Assembly: GCA_015499985.1 (NCBI GenBank)
Contig: JAAAUF010000221.1
Coordinates: 9,285-47,933, forward strand
Reading direction: 5' to 3'
DNA: 38,649 nucleotides
From: Haplosporangium gracile
Taxonomy: Eukaryota > Mortierellomycota > Mortierellomycetes > Mortierellales > Mortierellaceae
Positions 1-9,084 of the stretch are shown piece after piece. Numbering within the stretch: the stretch's first letter is position 1; each line of letters begins with the position of its first letter. Under the pieces are notes generated by a model that did no database searches, had not been told where the DNA came from, and was given only the letters and a program-made list of their open reading frames with translations. A program made the translations under genes and the position numbers.

Positions 1-194
1 TTTTTTGGTTATATATGTATCACCCCTCCTCCTCTTCTTCCCACACTTTGTTTTTTCCCCCTTTCACTCCTCTTCTCCACTAACTCTCCTCCACACCATC
101 CTCTCATCCTCGGTTTCTTCTTATCCACCCTCATCTTTCTCTTTAGTAACGATCCATCCCCCTTACCCTTCAAACATACATTCATACACATAAA
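1..194 (+). promoter_or_regulatory. Pyrimidine-rich leader/promoter of the P450 gene
   Basis: The sense strand upstream of the P450 start codon is almost entirely C and T, with short CCTCC, TCTTC and CCACC runs, and turns A-rich (ACACATAAA) just before the ATG at 195. This is typical of fungal core promoters and 5' leaders. No TATA box is obvious in the part that is visible. The true left boundary lies outside the window. Confidence 0.45.
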
Positions 195-3100
195 ATGGAG
201 TCGGCATTGACATATTTCTCACAGGCGGCCAAGTCGTCGGCTGCACTCAAGTTCCTGCTCAAGGCATTCGAACGTAGCAATGCCCCCAAGACCGCCCTCG
301 GCCTCTTCATCGCCTACTACCTTATCAAGTACCGCGACAACGTCGTTGGCACCCGTCGCACCAACCTCCCCGGCCCTCGTGGTCTCCCCCTCATCGGCAA
401 CTTGATCCTCTTCCTTCGCCTGCCCATGACCCAAATGTCCCAATTGCACGACCGCTTTCACGAAAAGTACGGCGAGACCTGGACGGTCACCCTTCCCGGT
501 GCCGGTCGCAACATCATGGTCAACAACCCCGATGTTCTTGAGCACGTTCTCAAGACCAACTTTTGGGCTTATGAGAAGGGTGTTATCTTGCAAGAGTCGA
601 TGGCCGACCTTTTGGGACAGGGTATCTTTGGTGCCGATGGCAACCTTTGGAAGTGGCAGCGCAAGTTGGCCTCTCATATCTTCAACGTCAAGGCCTTCCG
701 AGGTAATTTCGTGCCTCCCCCCCCTCCCCCCCCCCTTTTTTTTATTGTGATCATCTCTTTCGTAATTCATATTTTTTGTTTTCCTGCATCGGAATGAGAC
801 TCGAGATTCGGGATTCGAGAATGAAGGAGAGGGAGGAATGAATGCATTAACAAGAAAGTAGAAGGAAAATAAAGGCGGTGGAGGGAAAGGAGGAGACTCT
901 TTGATTGGGTGTATACTGTATGTGAACCAAACCAGCTAACTGAAAAGAGAGCAAGGGGCGGATCAGAAAGGAGGAGGAATCCTCTCTCCCCTTCAAAGCA
1001 TTAGTCCATCCACCCTGTATACTGCATTCATGCTAACTAACCTTCCTCTTCCTTACCGATCCTTCTGTCTGTGTGAATAGACTACACGAGCAATGTCTTT
1101 GTCAAGGAGACCCAGATTGTGGCCGACTACTTTGACACCATTGCTGAGCGCGGCACCACTGTCGACGTCCACGACGTCCTCCTCAGATTCACTCTCGACG
1201 GCTTCGGCGAGTAAGTTTGTCTCTTTGTATTCTTCACACACACACACACACACGTCCTTTCCATCAGCCTCCTCTTCTTACACACCAGCAGTATCCTACG
1301 ACTATCATATCCACCATCCACCCCGATTCCATCTCTTGTAACAACTACGCCCATGCCTCTCGGCTCACGAAGCGCTGTCTCCAATTACGGGACATTCAGA
1401 CCGGACACACGGGCCTTGTTGGCCCTTAAGCACATATGTACCTCCCGACCTTCCCCTTCACCCCGTACTCTCCACGACAGCAGCATCAGTAGCGACAACA
1501 GGAACAAAAGCATTGAACACACACGACAGACGACAGCTGAGCACAAAAGAGATAATCGCTCAATTCTATTTAGCCCGCTTCAGCATAACAATCGAAAACT
1601 AATATTCCCCCAATGCTTAATTTGTGCAACCAACAATAGGGTGTCGTTTGGACAATCATTTGGATGCTTGGACAATCCTGAGGGTGAAGTCGACTTTGCT
1701 GTGGCCTTTGATCGTCTCAATGCCATCGTGAGTGAGCGTCTCTTCAAGGGTCCCTGGAAGATTGTCGAGTGGCTTGACGGGACCAACAAGATCGTTGCTA
1801 AGGATAAGAAGACCGTTACTGATTTCGCGCTCAACATCATCCGTATCCGTCGTCAGGAGGGTTACCACAAGCCTCAGAAGGATCTTTTGCAGTTGTTCAT
1901 GGACCTCAAGGGCGAGGATGGCGAGCCTCTTTCGGATGATATGTTGAAAGACAGTATCCTCAACTTCATCATGTAAGGTTATTTTTGTTTTAGTTCATGT
2001 CGGCAAGGGGGATGAGACGCACTGACCGACGAATATGCAAAACAAGAATAACAAAGATAGAGCTGTTGTTACTGGCACGATTGACCTTAGATTCTGTTAC
2101 TAACGAGGTTATTCATGAATATATTACCATACTCTAGCGCGGGACGCGACACGACGGCGCAGGCTCTCTCATGGATGTTCTACTTGATTCACAGAGACCA
2201 GTCCGACAAGAACATTGCTCGCAAGTTGCGCGAGGAGATTGACGAGATCATCGGCGATTCCGAGCCCACGTACGAAACCACCAAGAAGATGAAGTATGCC
2301 GAGGCATGGTACGTTTCTTCCTTTCTCCTTTATTCCCATTCATACTTAAGACGCGTCTTGTTGTTTTCTTTGTTTCTAGGCTGTTTATGAATTTGCTAGA
2401 TTGAGTACGCCCATGGCGCTTGCTCTCATTTTTATGACTCTTTGATTACTCTACTCACTCCACCATTTATTATCATTCGTCAATGCACCCCCCTCCTTTC
2501 TTTCTTTCTTTCTTCTTTGCTCTTCTGGTGTAACTGTTTCCGAATTCGATGAATTATCCGACAATGCAGCTTCAACGAAGGTATGAATGCAAAAGAACAC
2601 AAAAAGATTGACACATGCAGCAGTGGAGCTAACAATGCGAGTGGACGAACATTCCTTGTAAAATGGAGCTGTACGTATGACCCACGAGTACTCCATCGCA
2701 CTCACGCCCATTGTTCCCATTTCTACTATTTTAGCCCTCCGCCTGTACCCCTCGGTCCCCCGTAACATGAAGGAATGCGTTGAGGACGATGTTCTCCCCA
2801 GTACGTACACATCCACTCTCTCTCAGACATATTACAATGTACCTTATATGCCGTAGTGGCGCTTATTAACCCATGTACCCATTTTACTACCCTTTCTCAA
2901 TAGACGGAGTAGAGATTAAGAAGGGCGAGTTCTTCTTGTGGAGCCCTTGGACCATGGGCAGAGACACACGCGTCTGGGGCCCTGATGCTAAGGAGTTCAA
3001 CCCTGACCGCTGGCTCACCGGTGACAAGGCCTCTCCCTTTAAGTTCCCTGCCTTCCACGCCGGACCCCGCACCTGGTAAGATATACAAACATGCTGCTAA

Positions 3101-3412
3101 GCTATTTTTCTTTGTGTTTGCCCTTTATTTTACAATGCTCCAAAACAACCAAGAAGTAATAGCAACAACTAACCCCTCCATGTTTATGTTCATCCTCATC
3201 CCTTACGAATGCATAGCTTGGGCATGCAGTTCGCTACTGCAGAAGCAATGACCTTCATTGCAATAGTGTTCCGTCGCTTCACATTTGAGTTGGTTGACCC
3301 TGTCAACGAGCCTGGCTATGCTGCCGGTTTGACCCTCCCTATTGCTGCCGGTCTCCCCATCCGCGTCCACCGTCGCCAACTTGATCAGGATACCACTGCC
3401 GTCGCTCTCTAA
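195..3412 (+). CDS. Cytochrome P450 monooxygenase (CYP52/CYP86-like), 8 exons, 528 aa
   Basis: Exons: 195-702, 1081-1210, 1640-1972, 2138-2308, 2570-2580, 2735-2800, 2904-3075, 3217-3412 (1587 nt, one frame). This is a haem-thiolate monooxygenase, probably ER-anchored. A hydrophobic stretch lies near residues 33-46 and is followed by a proline-rich hinge (LPGPRGLPLIGN). The I-helix motif AGRDTT is at about 325-330, the K-helix ExxR is E384-A-L-R387, FNPDRW is the PERF-like region, and the haem-binding segment FHAGPRTCLG carries the cysteine ligand at C464. The AGPRxCLG signature and overall layout resemble alkane/fatty-acid omega-hydroxylases, so fatty-acid hydroxylation is a reasonable guess, but the substrate is not provable from sequence. 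Odd points: exon 5 is only 11 nt and carries the ExxR glutamate, and the haem-cysteine codon is split TG|C by the last intron. All introns are GT-AG. Confidence 0.93.
713..742 (+). repeat. Poly-C/poly-T run in P450 intron 1
   Basis: Runs of C interrupted by single T residues, followed by eight T, lie just after the first donor site of the P450 gene. It is a low-complexity tract prone to sequencing and slippage error, but it is intronic and does not affect the reading frame. Confidence 0.85.
1235..1253 (+). repeat. (CA)n microsatellite in P450 intron 2
   Basis: About nine CA units start 24 nt after the donor of the 429-nt intron, the longest in this gene. Confidence 0.9.
2570..2580 (+). other. 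11-nt microexon of the P450 gene
   Basis: The bases CTTCAACGAAG are flanked by ATGCAG on the left and GTATGA on the right. Skipping or misreading this exon breaks the frame. Including it joins ...AEAC-FNE-ALRLYPS, the standard K-helix of a P450. It supplies the invariant glutamate of ExxR and contributes to two split codons. Confidence 0.88.
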
Positions 3413-4654
3413 TTTTCGTACTGTACTCACAAAAACAAAGCAAAGAAAAGATAATAAAAAGTAGTTGTATTATACCTGATCGATTTCGCTATGGTCACCA
3501 ACAGACTTCACACTTGTAAAGGAAATAAGAAAGGGTTGCAAAACTAGGTTTCTTTTTCGTTTGTTGAAGCTCGTCTTCTCCTAGTCTCTTCTCCCCGTCA
3601 TTTTTTCTCTTTTGTTTGTTTTGTGGTTTTCTTTTCTCAAAAGGAAAAAAGCCCTTCTTTGACCCCGTTGTAGATTTATTGTTTTTTGCGATACCTACGT
3701 GTTTTTTTTTCAGGAACCAATACCTGGCCAGCGATGAGACCACGAGCACCTCTCTCGCTCTTGACTCTTGGTAACCGACACGGAAGTAAGTCAAAGCACC
3801 GCTCCATCCTTAGCTTGATATATTTTACATATACTCACTCATCAAAAACAAGCCTTTCCACAAGCCTGAAAGCAAGCAGAGCAAAGAGAAGGAGAAAACA
3901 AAAAAGGGGGTACACGGGATGGGACTGCATGGGCCGACATGGGATGGAAAAAGAAGAGGAAAAAGGGGAGAAGCCATTCCAGAAGCGAAAAAGGGATGGG
4001 TATTTCACTCGACTGCCTGTCTTTGCCGGCTGCTGAATGCATATGCGCATGACATGATATGCTCCATGCATCTATCTGTATCCCTATGCGGTCTCCGAAT
4101 ACTACATTGCTGCTGCCGTCCTTCCTAGCCGTAGACGCAGAGAAAAACACTAAAGGGATGTCCACAGGGGACCAATGCAGAACGGCAATGGATGAGAAAA
4201 ATGCGAAAAAAAATACTTTAAGTGCCGGGGCTCGTGCCGCGCGTATATTGGAATACCTTTAGGCAACAGGCAACAATGGGCTCTCAGTTTCTTCTAGTCC
4301 AATTTTTTTTATGTACCCCTTCGGGTACACCTGACACCTCTCTCTCCCTCACTTTCAAGCCCACCGTTCTTATTGAGGGCACAGAAGGGAGAAGAATAAC
4401 AGGACCACGATAAGAGCATTAGGTCAAGGGGAAAGAGTGAAGGGAGTGTGGAAAAAAAGAAGGCATGGGACAGAAGAGGGAAGAGGAGGAATCAGTTTTG
4501 GCCCCAGTCCTAGGCGCGGCAACGACATGTTCTGTGGTTCTGGCGTTTAAACGATCGAGCTTCATCAGGTATCATATACAGAGCACGGACGTGCTAACAC
4601 GCCCCCTCTGTACTCTCTCTGAACTTTGAGCTGAATGTGTGTCATTTCAACCTG
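3413..4654. other. Intergenic region, no gene seen
   Basis: This spacer of about 1.2 kb lies between the P450 and the secreted-peptide gene. An AATAAA at 3453-3458, 41 nt past the P450 stop, is a likely polyadenylation signal. The rest is mixed A/G-rich and T-rich simple sequence. Short open frames on both strands have no recognisable protein character and no usable splice pattern. Confidence 0.6.
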
Positions 4655-4664
4655 TATATAAAAG
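4655..4664 (+). promoter_or_regulatory. TATA box of the secreted-peptide gene
   Basis: TATATAAAAG lies about 90 nt upstream of the start codon at 4751 and is followed by a CA-rich leader with ACAACA immediately before ATG. It is the clearest TATA element in the window and fits a strongly or inducibly expressed secreted protein. Confidence 0.6.
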
Positions 4665-4750
4665 AAAGCAAAGGGTTGCTTATTCTTGTTTTTTATACTT
4701 CATAAACACACTCAGTTCTTATTCCTCACATACCAACAACACATACAACA

Positions 4751-5179
4751 ATGAAGTCCTTCACCGCCATCCTCCTTGCAGCCGTCGCCGCCTTGGCCCT
4801 CACCTCTGCTGTCCCAGGTACAGTTCTTTATTTCTATTCTCGTCATCTATACACAGCATCGCCTCTACACAAAAAAAAAAAAAAAAAACCACCCTTCCAA
4901 ACTAACCAACCACCCACCAACACCATCGAAAAAAAAAAAAAAGAAACCATCCTTCCTAACTGACCAACCATCCACCTACACCATCGGAAAAAAAAAATAG
5001 CGCCACAAGATTTGGAATCAGCAACCAGCTCCGATACCCGCAACCAAAAATGCAAGATTCCCATCCAAAAGACATTCGATACATGCGTGCCTAATGGCGG
5101 TGATCCCGCTACATGCCAAAATGCTTACAACGAAGGCAACGCGATTTGCAACGACAAGTATCAGACAAGCATCTCTTAA
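4751..5179 (+). CDS. Small secreted four-cysteine peptide, 81 aa
   Basis: Exons: 4751-4817 and 5001-5179 (246 nt). The first 20 or so residues form a classical signal peptide: K2, a hydrophobic core rich in A and L, then TSAVPA as a likely cleavage region. The mature part is about 58 residues with four cysteines at 40, 51, 61 and 72, an even spacing (CX10CX9CX10C) that suggests two disulfides. I do not recognise a family. It could be a wall-associated, effector-like or antimicrobial-type small secreted protein, but nothing in the sequence chooses among these. A TATA box lies upstream, and an AATAAA at 5369-5374 lies 190 nt past the stop. The single intron contains an imperfect tandem duplication. 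Confidence 0.8.
4889..4986 (+). repeat. Imperfect 58-bp tandem duplication inside an intron
   Basis: Two 40-nt C/A-rich cores, 4889-4928 and 4947-4986, match at 35 of 40 positions and are each followed by a run of A. The repeat period is 58 nt. Each copy carries a CTAAC- or CTGAC-like branch-point candidate. Only the second A-run ends in the TAG acceptor. Confidence 0.85.
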
Positions 5180-5456
5180 ACAGAAATGTGGACAGGAACA
5201 GAGTCAGAGACACATCGCCTCCACAACCAACGCAGAAAAAATCCTGGGATTTAAAGACAAATCCAATGTCTAATCTGTTGGGTCGTCCCTGACCCAACGA
5301 CATTATACTGCGCTTCGACTCGTTTTCTTGTTTCTTCACCATTTTACCTCTTATCTTTCAAGTCAAAAAATAAAGGCGACCGATATTTTAGTACGTGTAG
5401 TTTTATGATGAAGTGTTGTGAGAGGCTACGATGATGGGATAAGTATAAAGAGAGCT

Positions 5457-7084
5457 TTAAAGCTCCTCGGTATTGATGAGGACATTGTCAATGAGACGGG
5501 TGGTGCCGACATAGATGGCGCCAGACAAAATGGCCGCCTGGGATTCACCCAAAACCTGCAATTCGCTCAAGGTCTCAACATCGACCAATGACAAGTAATC
5601 CAAACGGATATCGAAATCCAATCCTTTGTTCTTGCACTCTTGCTTGACCTGCTCAATAATCGCATAGGCAGGCTTCAAAATCTCTTCGCGGTCCTGAACC
5701 TTATGTTCGACAATGTTCTTCTTGGCTGCAGTAATGGCCCGGTAAAGCAGAGTCGAGATCTTGCGCATCTCGGGGGTCAAGTACCGGTTACGCGATGACA
5801 TGGCCATACCGTCGGCTTCGCGGCAGGTGGGGACCGCACGCATGGTGACGGGCAACAACAGATCGCGGATCATTGCACGGAGAACCACACACTGCTGGGC
5901 ATCCTTCTGACCGAAAAAGGCACGATCGGGCTGGATAATGTTGAACAGCTTAGTGACAACAGTCGCGACACCGCGGAAGAAGTGGGGGCGAGGGATACCC
6001 TCCATCTGGTGAGACAGTCCCTGGACCTCGACAAAGGTACCACGCTGCTGGGACCGATCAAGAGAAATGCCAACGGGGTACATTTCGCTGACCTTGGGGA
6101 GAAGGATCGCAGCACAGGCGTTGGTTGAGACCAAGGAAGCATAGTCGGTGTCGAAAGTGCGGGGGTACTGATCGAGGTCCTCGTGAGGAGCAAACTGGGC
6201 AGGGTTGACAAAGATGGAGACCACAACCACGTCGCACTCCTTCTTTGCCGTTTTTACTGCGAATGGTGGGAGAGATAGAAGGAAGGGAGGTGAGTGAGAT
6301 GTTAGATGCGCGTGTTTGTAAACGTGTAGGGGCTATTGATCAATCAGACAATCGGTTTGCGAGACGCGTTAGATGTCGCGAATCAGAAAAATGATTTTTG
6401 ATTAAATTGTCTCGGATATTGCCACTAGAGAGAAAAGGTCGTCGATCACTTGTTTCTTTTTTTTTTCTTTTGATCAGTAGCCAATAACAATTCATTCTAT
6501 AGAATACATACCGAGCTCCAAGTGTCCGTCATGCAGGGCTCCCATGGTAGGGACAAATCCAACGACCTTGTTCTGGCGGGTCTGTTCCTTGCGCCACTCG
6601 CGGAACGCCGCAATCGAGTCAAACACTGGGATCTTGCCTATTGTATCCATTGGAACACACATCAGCGAGATCCAGGAATGTTAGAGCAATTGCTTGAAAG
6701 TATGAGAAAACACCATTCGAGTGACAACGGTCAAGAAGAGTAATAAAACTTGCCTTCAGCAGATCCAGTAGTGGTGGTGGTATGGGTAGTGTTGCAGGGA
6801 GTGCTCATTTTAGAAAAGAAGGTGGCCGAGAGAGATGAAAACAATCTGGGTTCTATACAGCGCGTGAAGAAGTGTGGCGAGGAGACGCGGGAAAAGAAGG
6901 AGGAGGTGGAGTGGAGAACAGCAGGTGAGGTCCTGGTCTTGTTGACACTGTTGTGTTTAAGGTGATGGTTATGAGCGAGATTGAAGGTAAAGAAGGAGCG
7001 TGTTTGGGGTGTTGTTGAAGTAGTAGCGGGTGTTTGAAGTTGGAACAAGGCTCTGGTGACAGATGCCTTTGATGAGCGGAGCAT
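5457..7084 (-). CDS. PAN6: Pantothenate synthetase (pantoate-beta-alanine ligase), 418 aa, presequence-bearing
   Basis: Exons in gene order: 6754-7084, 6512-6637, 5457-6256 (1257 nt). The enzyme joins pantoate and beta-alanine at the expense of ATP through a pantoyl-adenylate, giving pantothenate for CoA. Family motifs are all present: PTMGALHDGH at 140-149 (ATP-binding HIGH-like), FVNPAQF at 168-174, GQKDAQQ near 268-274, and READGMAMSSRN ending near 309. The first 110 residues precede the catalytic core and are rich in Ser, Thr, Arg and aromatics with very few acidic residues, which looks like a mitochondrial targeting presequence. An in-frame Met93 (ATG at 6808) would give a protein of about 326 residues, close to the roughly 310-residue cytosolic yeast enzyme. 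Intron 1 uses a GC donor (AAG|GCAAGT). Bacterial homologues (panC) are about 280 residues. Confidence 0.95.
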
Positions 7085-7743
7085 TACGTTGAGTGAGAGT
7101 TTCTGTGGGTGTGTGTATGATCTCGATCGACGTTACCGGATTCGGAGTGGAATCTGATGAAAGGAGTGAGTGAGTGGAGAGTGGTAGGAAGGGTGGATGA
7201 TCTGGAAAAGAGTACGGAGGAAAGAAAAAAGGAAAAGAAGAAGAAGAAGAGTCGAAATGTGTCAACAAAGAATGATCCGCTTTACTTACTTTAGTGGTCG
7301 TAGTGGTACGAAGTGCCAGTCAGGCTGCGGTGTGGAGCTGCTTGGCCTTGACACACCCTCCTCTCATTCTGACTTCCCACGGGTCTAGTTGAACCACCCA
7401 AGCCACTCCTTCACGTTGGACCAGGCTCATAAGGAAATCGACCGTCAAACTCTCTTAGCCCATGGAGGGATCAGACATACCTCTTTTTTTTTGTCCTTCT
7501 TCAACCGGCACACAAACACAGCTCGCGCTGAATGGTCAATTCCTTGCTTGTTGATGTATCCCGTGTATCCATTGTAACAAGACGAACGCAACTGGAAGTG
7601 AATTCCTCGAATTCTTTATTTTTGCTGTTTTGTTGCTGGTAGTGGCGAGAGTGGGTAGTGCGGTCGAAATGGGGTGCTGTGTGGGGGGTGTCGATATAAA
7701 AAATATCACGATGATAGAGTGTAAAAAAAAAGTCCAGTTACAT
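7085..7743. other. Intergenic region upstream of pantothenate synthetase and downstream of V-ATPase G
   Basis: The part next to 7084 is G/A-rich on the plus strand, so the pantothenate synthetase leader is C/T- and CA-rich on its sense strand. TTTATT at 7615-7620 reads AATAAA on the minus strand, about 125 nt past the V-ATPase G stop, and is a plausible polyadenylation signal. No gene was found. Confidence 0.5.
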
Positions 7744-8794
7744 CTAGTTAAAACGCGCGTTGCGGTGGATCTCGGGCTTGACAGTGAAGACGGTGTCGAC
7801 CAACTTGTGGAGGACAGCCTCGCGGTTCTTGGCGAATGCAGCCTCAATCTCGACACGCTTCTGCTCCGTCTCAACCTCCACACGGTGCGATGTCTGATCC
7901 GATGACCCAGCGTGCTAAAAAAAATAATTGTCCATGTAAAAGGGGTAGTAGACAATGGTCAGTCAAGTCAGGTTGCCTTTCTACTAGATCGCATGACATA
8001 TGAATATCATGCTGTCCTTGGTCTCGGATTTTCTCTCTTCTCTTCTTTCTACTCCAATGCATTAACACACTCTAATACAAGAAGAGAAGATGTATCACAT
8101 CTTTCGCCTCTGCTCTTCCCTCTACTCCAAGGAAGGCACTAGCAAAGCAATCTTCAGTGTTAAAAAGAAAAAGTAGATATAGTACCTCCTGCTCAAAGTT
8201 CTTGAAGGCCTCGTTCTTGGATGCCTTCAATTCCTCGATCTCCTTTGCTGCTTCGGCACGAGCATCCTTGAGTCTCTGGACGCGGTCTACTCGCCATCAA
8301 TTGTGTCGTGTCGGTATAGTATCGTTGTTGGGTTTGTTAGATTCAGTATGAGTGTCGTTGATATTAATGTTGGCGTGGTAGTAGTAGTCGTCAGCAGAAA
8401 GCGCGTTTGTGTAAAAAGGACAGTTTCGGTTAGTCAGCGTGTCTCTTTCTTTCTTCCATGGCTCTAAATCAACAAAGTGCATGTGTAAGCGGAGGTTGCT
8501 TACAGGTACGGGCCTTCTGGACAATCTTGGAGGCCTCTTTCTCAGCCTCGAGGAGAGTCTGGATACCTGTAGAGTTGGATGCGGCCTATGTCAACGAGTA
8601 AAGTGAAGTTGAGTTAGTGCATCAAGCCAGGCCAGGGACAATGCAAAGTGACGTCGAGAGAGAAAGGAGAAAAGTTGACAAAGTAATCCAGTTGTTGATG
8701 CCGAGGTGCCATCCACGACAAAGGAGTAAGGTCGCCTCGTTCGAAGGGGGAAAAAAAAAGGGAGAAGGGCATGGTTCAGGGTGAGTATTACCAT
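7744..8794 (-). CDS. VMA10: V-type ATPase subunit G, 118 aa, 4 exons
   Basis: Exons in gene order: 8792-8794 (ATG only), 8504-8585, 8186-8286, 7744-7914 (357 nt). Subunit G is a peripheral-stalk helix of the V1 sector and pairs with subunit E to link the catalytic head to the membrane rotor that acidifies vacuoles and endosomes. The N-terminus (GIQTLLEAEKEASKIVQKAR, then a Tyr-Arg pair) matches the conserved stator signature of Vma10. The rest is one long charged helix ending PEIH-RN, as in the human protein, which is also 118 residues. The start is inferred: exon 2 begins in phase 0 at Ala-Ala-Ser, and the best upstream candidate is an ATG directly followed by GTAATA at 8790-8791. The gene is transcribed away from the prefoldin-like gene, with 290 nt between the starts. 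Confidence 0.9.
8792..8794 (-). other. Start-codon-only coding exon of V-ATPase G
   Basis: The ATG sits in the context CACCA-ATG and is followed at once by the donor GTAATA. The next exon (8504-8585) starts in phase 0. No other ATG between 8586 and 9084 on this strand is both in phase and followed by a credible donor. The coding part of exon 1 is therefore three nucleotides. Confidence 0.62.
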
Positions 8795-9084
8795 TGGTGT
8801 AAAAGTGTGTGAAGAGAGGTTGATGGGAGTGGAGTGTAAATGTGAAGAAAGAGGTGAAGGAGGGGTCAGGTAAAAAGGTAAAGTCGAGAGTGTGAGAGAT
8901 AGTTGGTCGCCCCTGGACTGGCGACGTGACGACCCACAGCACGCAGACAGCAAGACGGGCGGTGATGAAGTTGAGACGGTGGATCTCGCAGTGCATACGA
9001 TTCAACGATCTTCCATGATGCGGTGATCTTTTTTGTAACTCAAGTCTCCTCTCTCCAACACCTTGCTTGAATAAGAAAACGACC
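8795..9084. promoter_or_regulatory. Bidirectional promoter region between V-ATPase G and the prefoldin-like gene
   Basis: Two divergent start codons are separated by 290 nt, so their promoters and leaders must share this stretch. No TATA box is evident. The end nearest 8795 is G/A-rich on the plus strand, that is C/T-rich in the V-ATPase G leader. The end nearest 9084 is C/T-rich on the plus strand, before ACGACC-ATG. Confidence 0.45.

Noticed and set aside
219..770. Antisense open frame across P450 exon 1 (about 183 codons)
   Set aside because: It is a shadow of the P450 coding frame, with Gly/Asp/Glu-rich translation and no known pattern.
3686..4165. Overlapping short open frames on both strands between P450 and the secreted peptide
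   Set aside because: No recognisable domain, no consistent splice chain, and low-complexity Lys/Arg- or Ser/Phe-rich translations.
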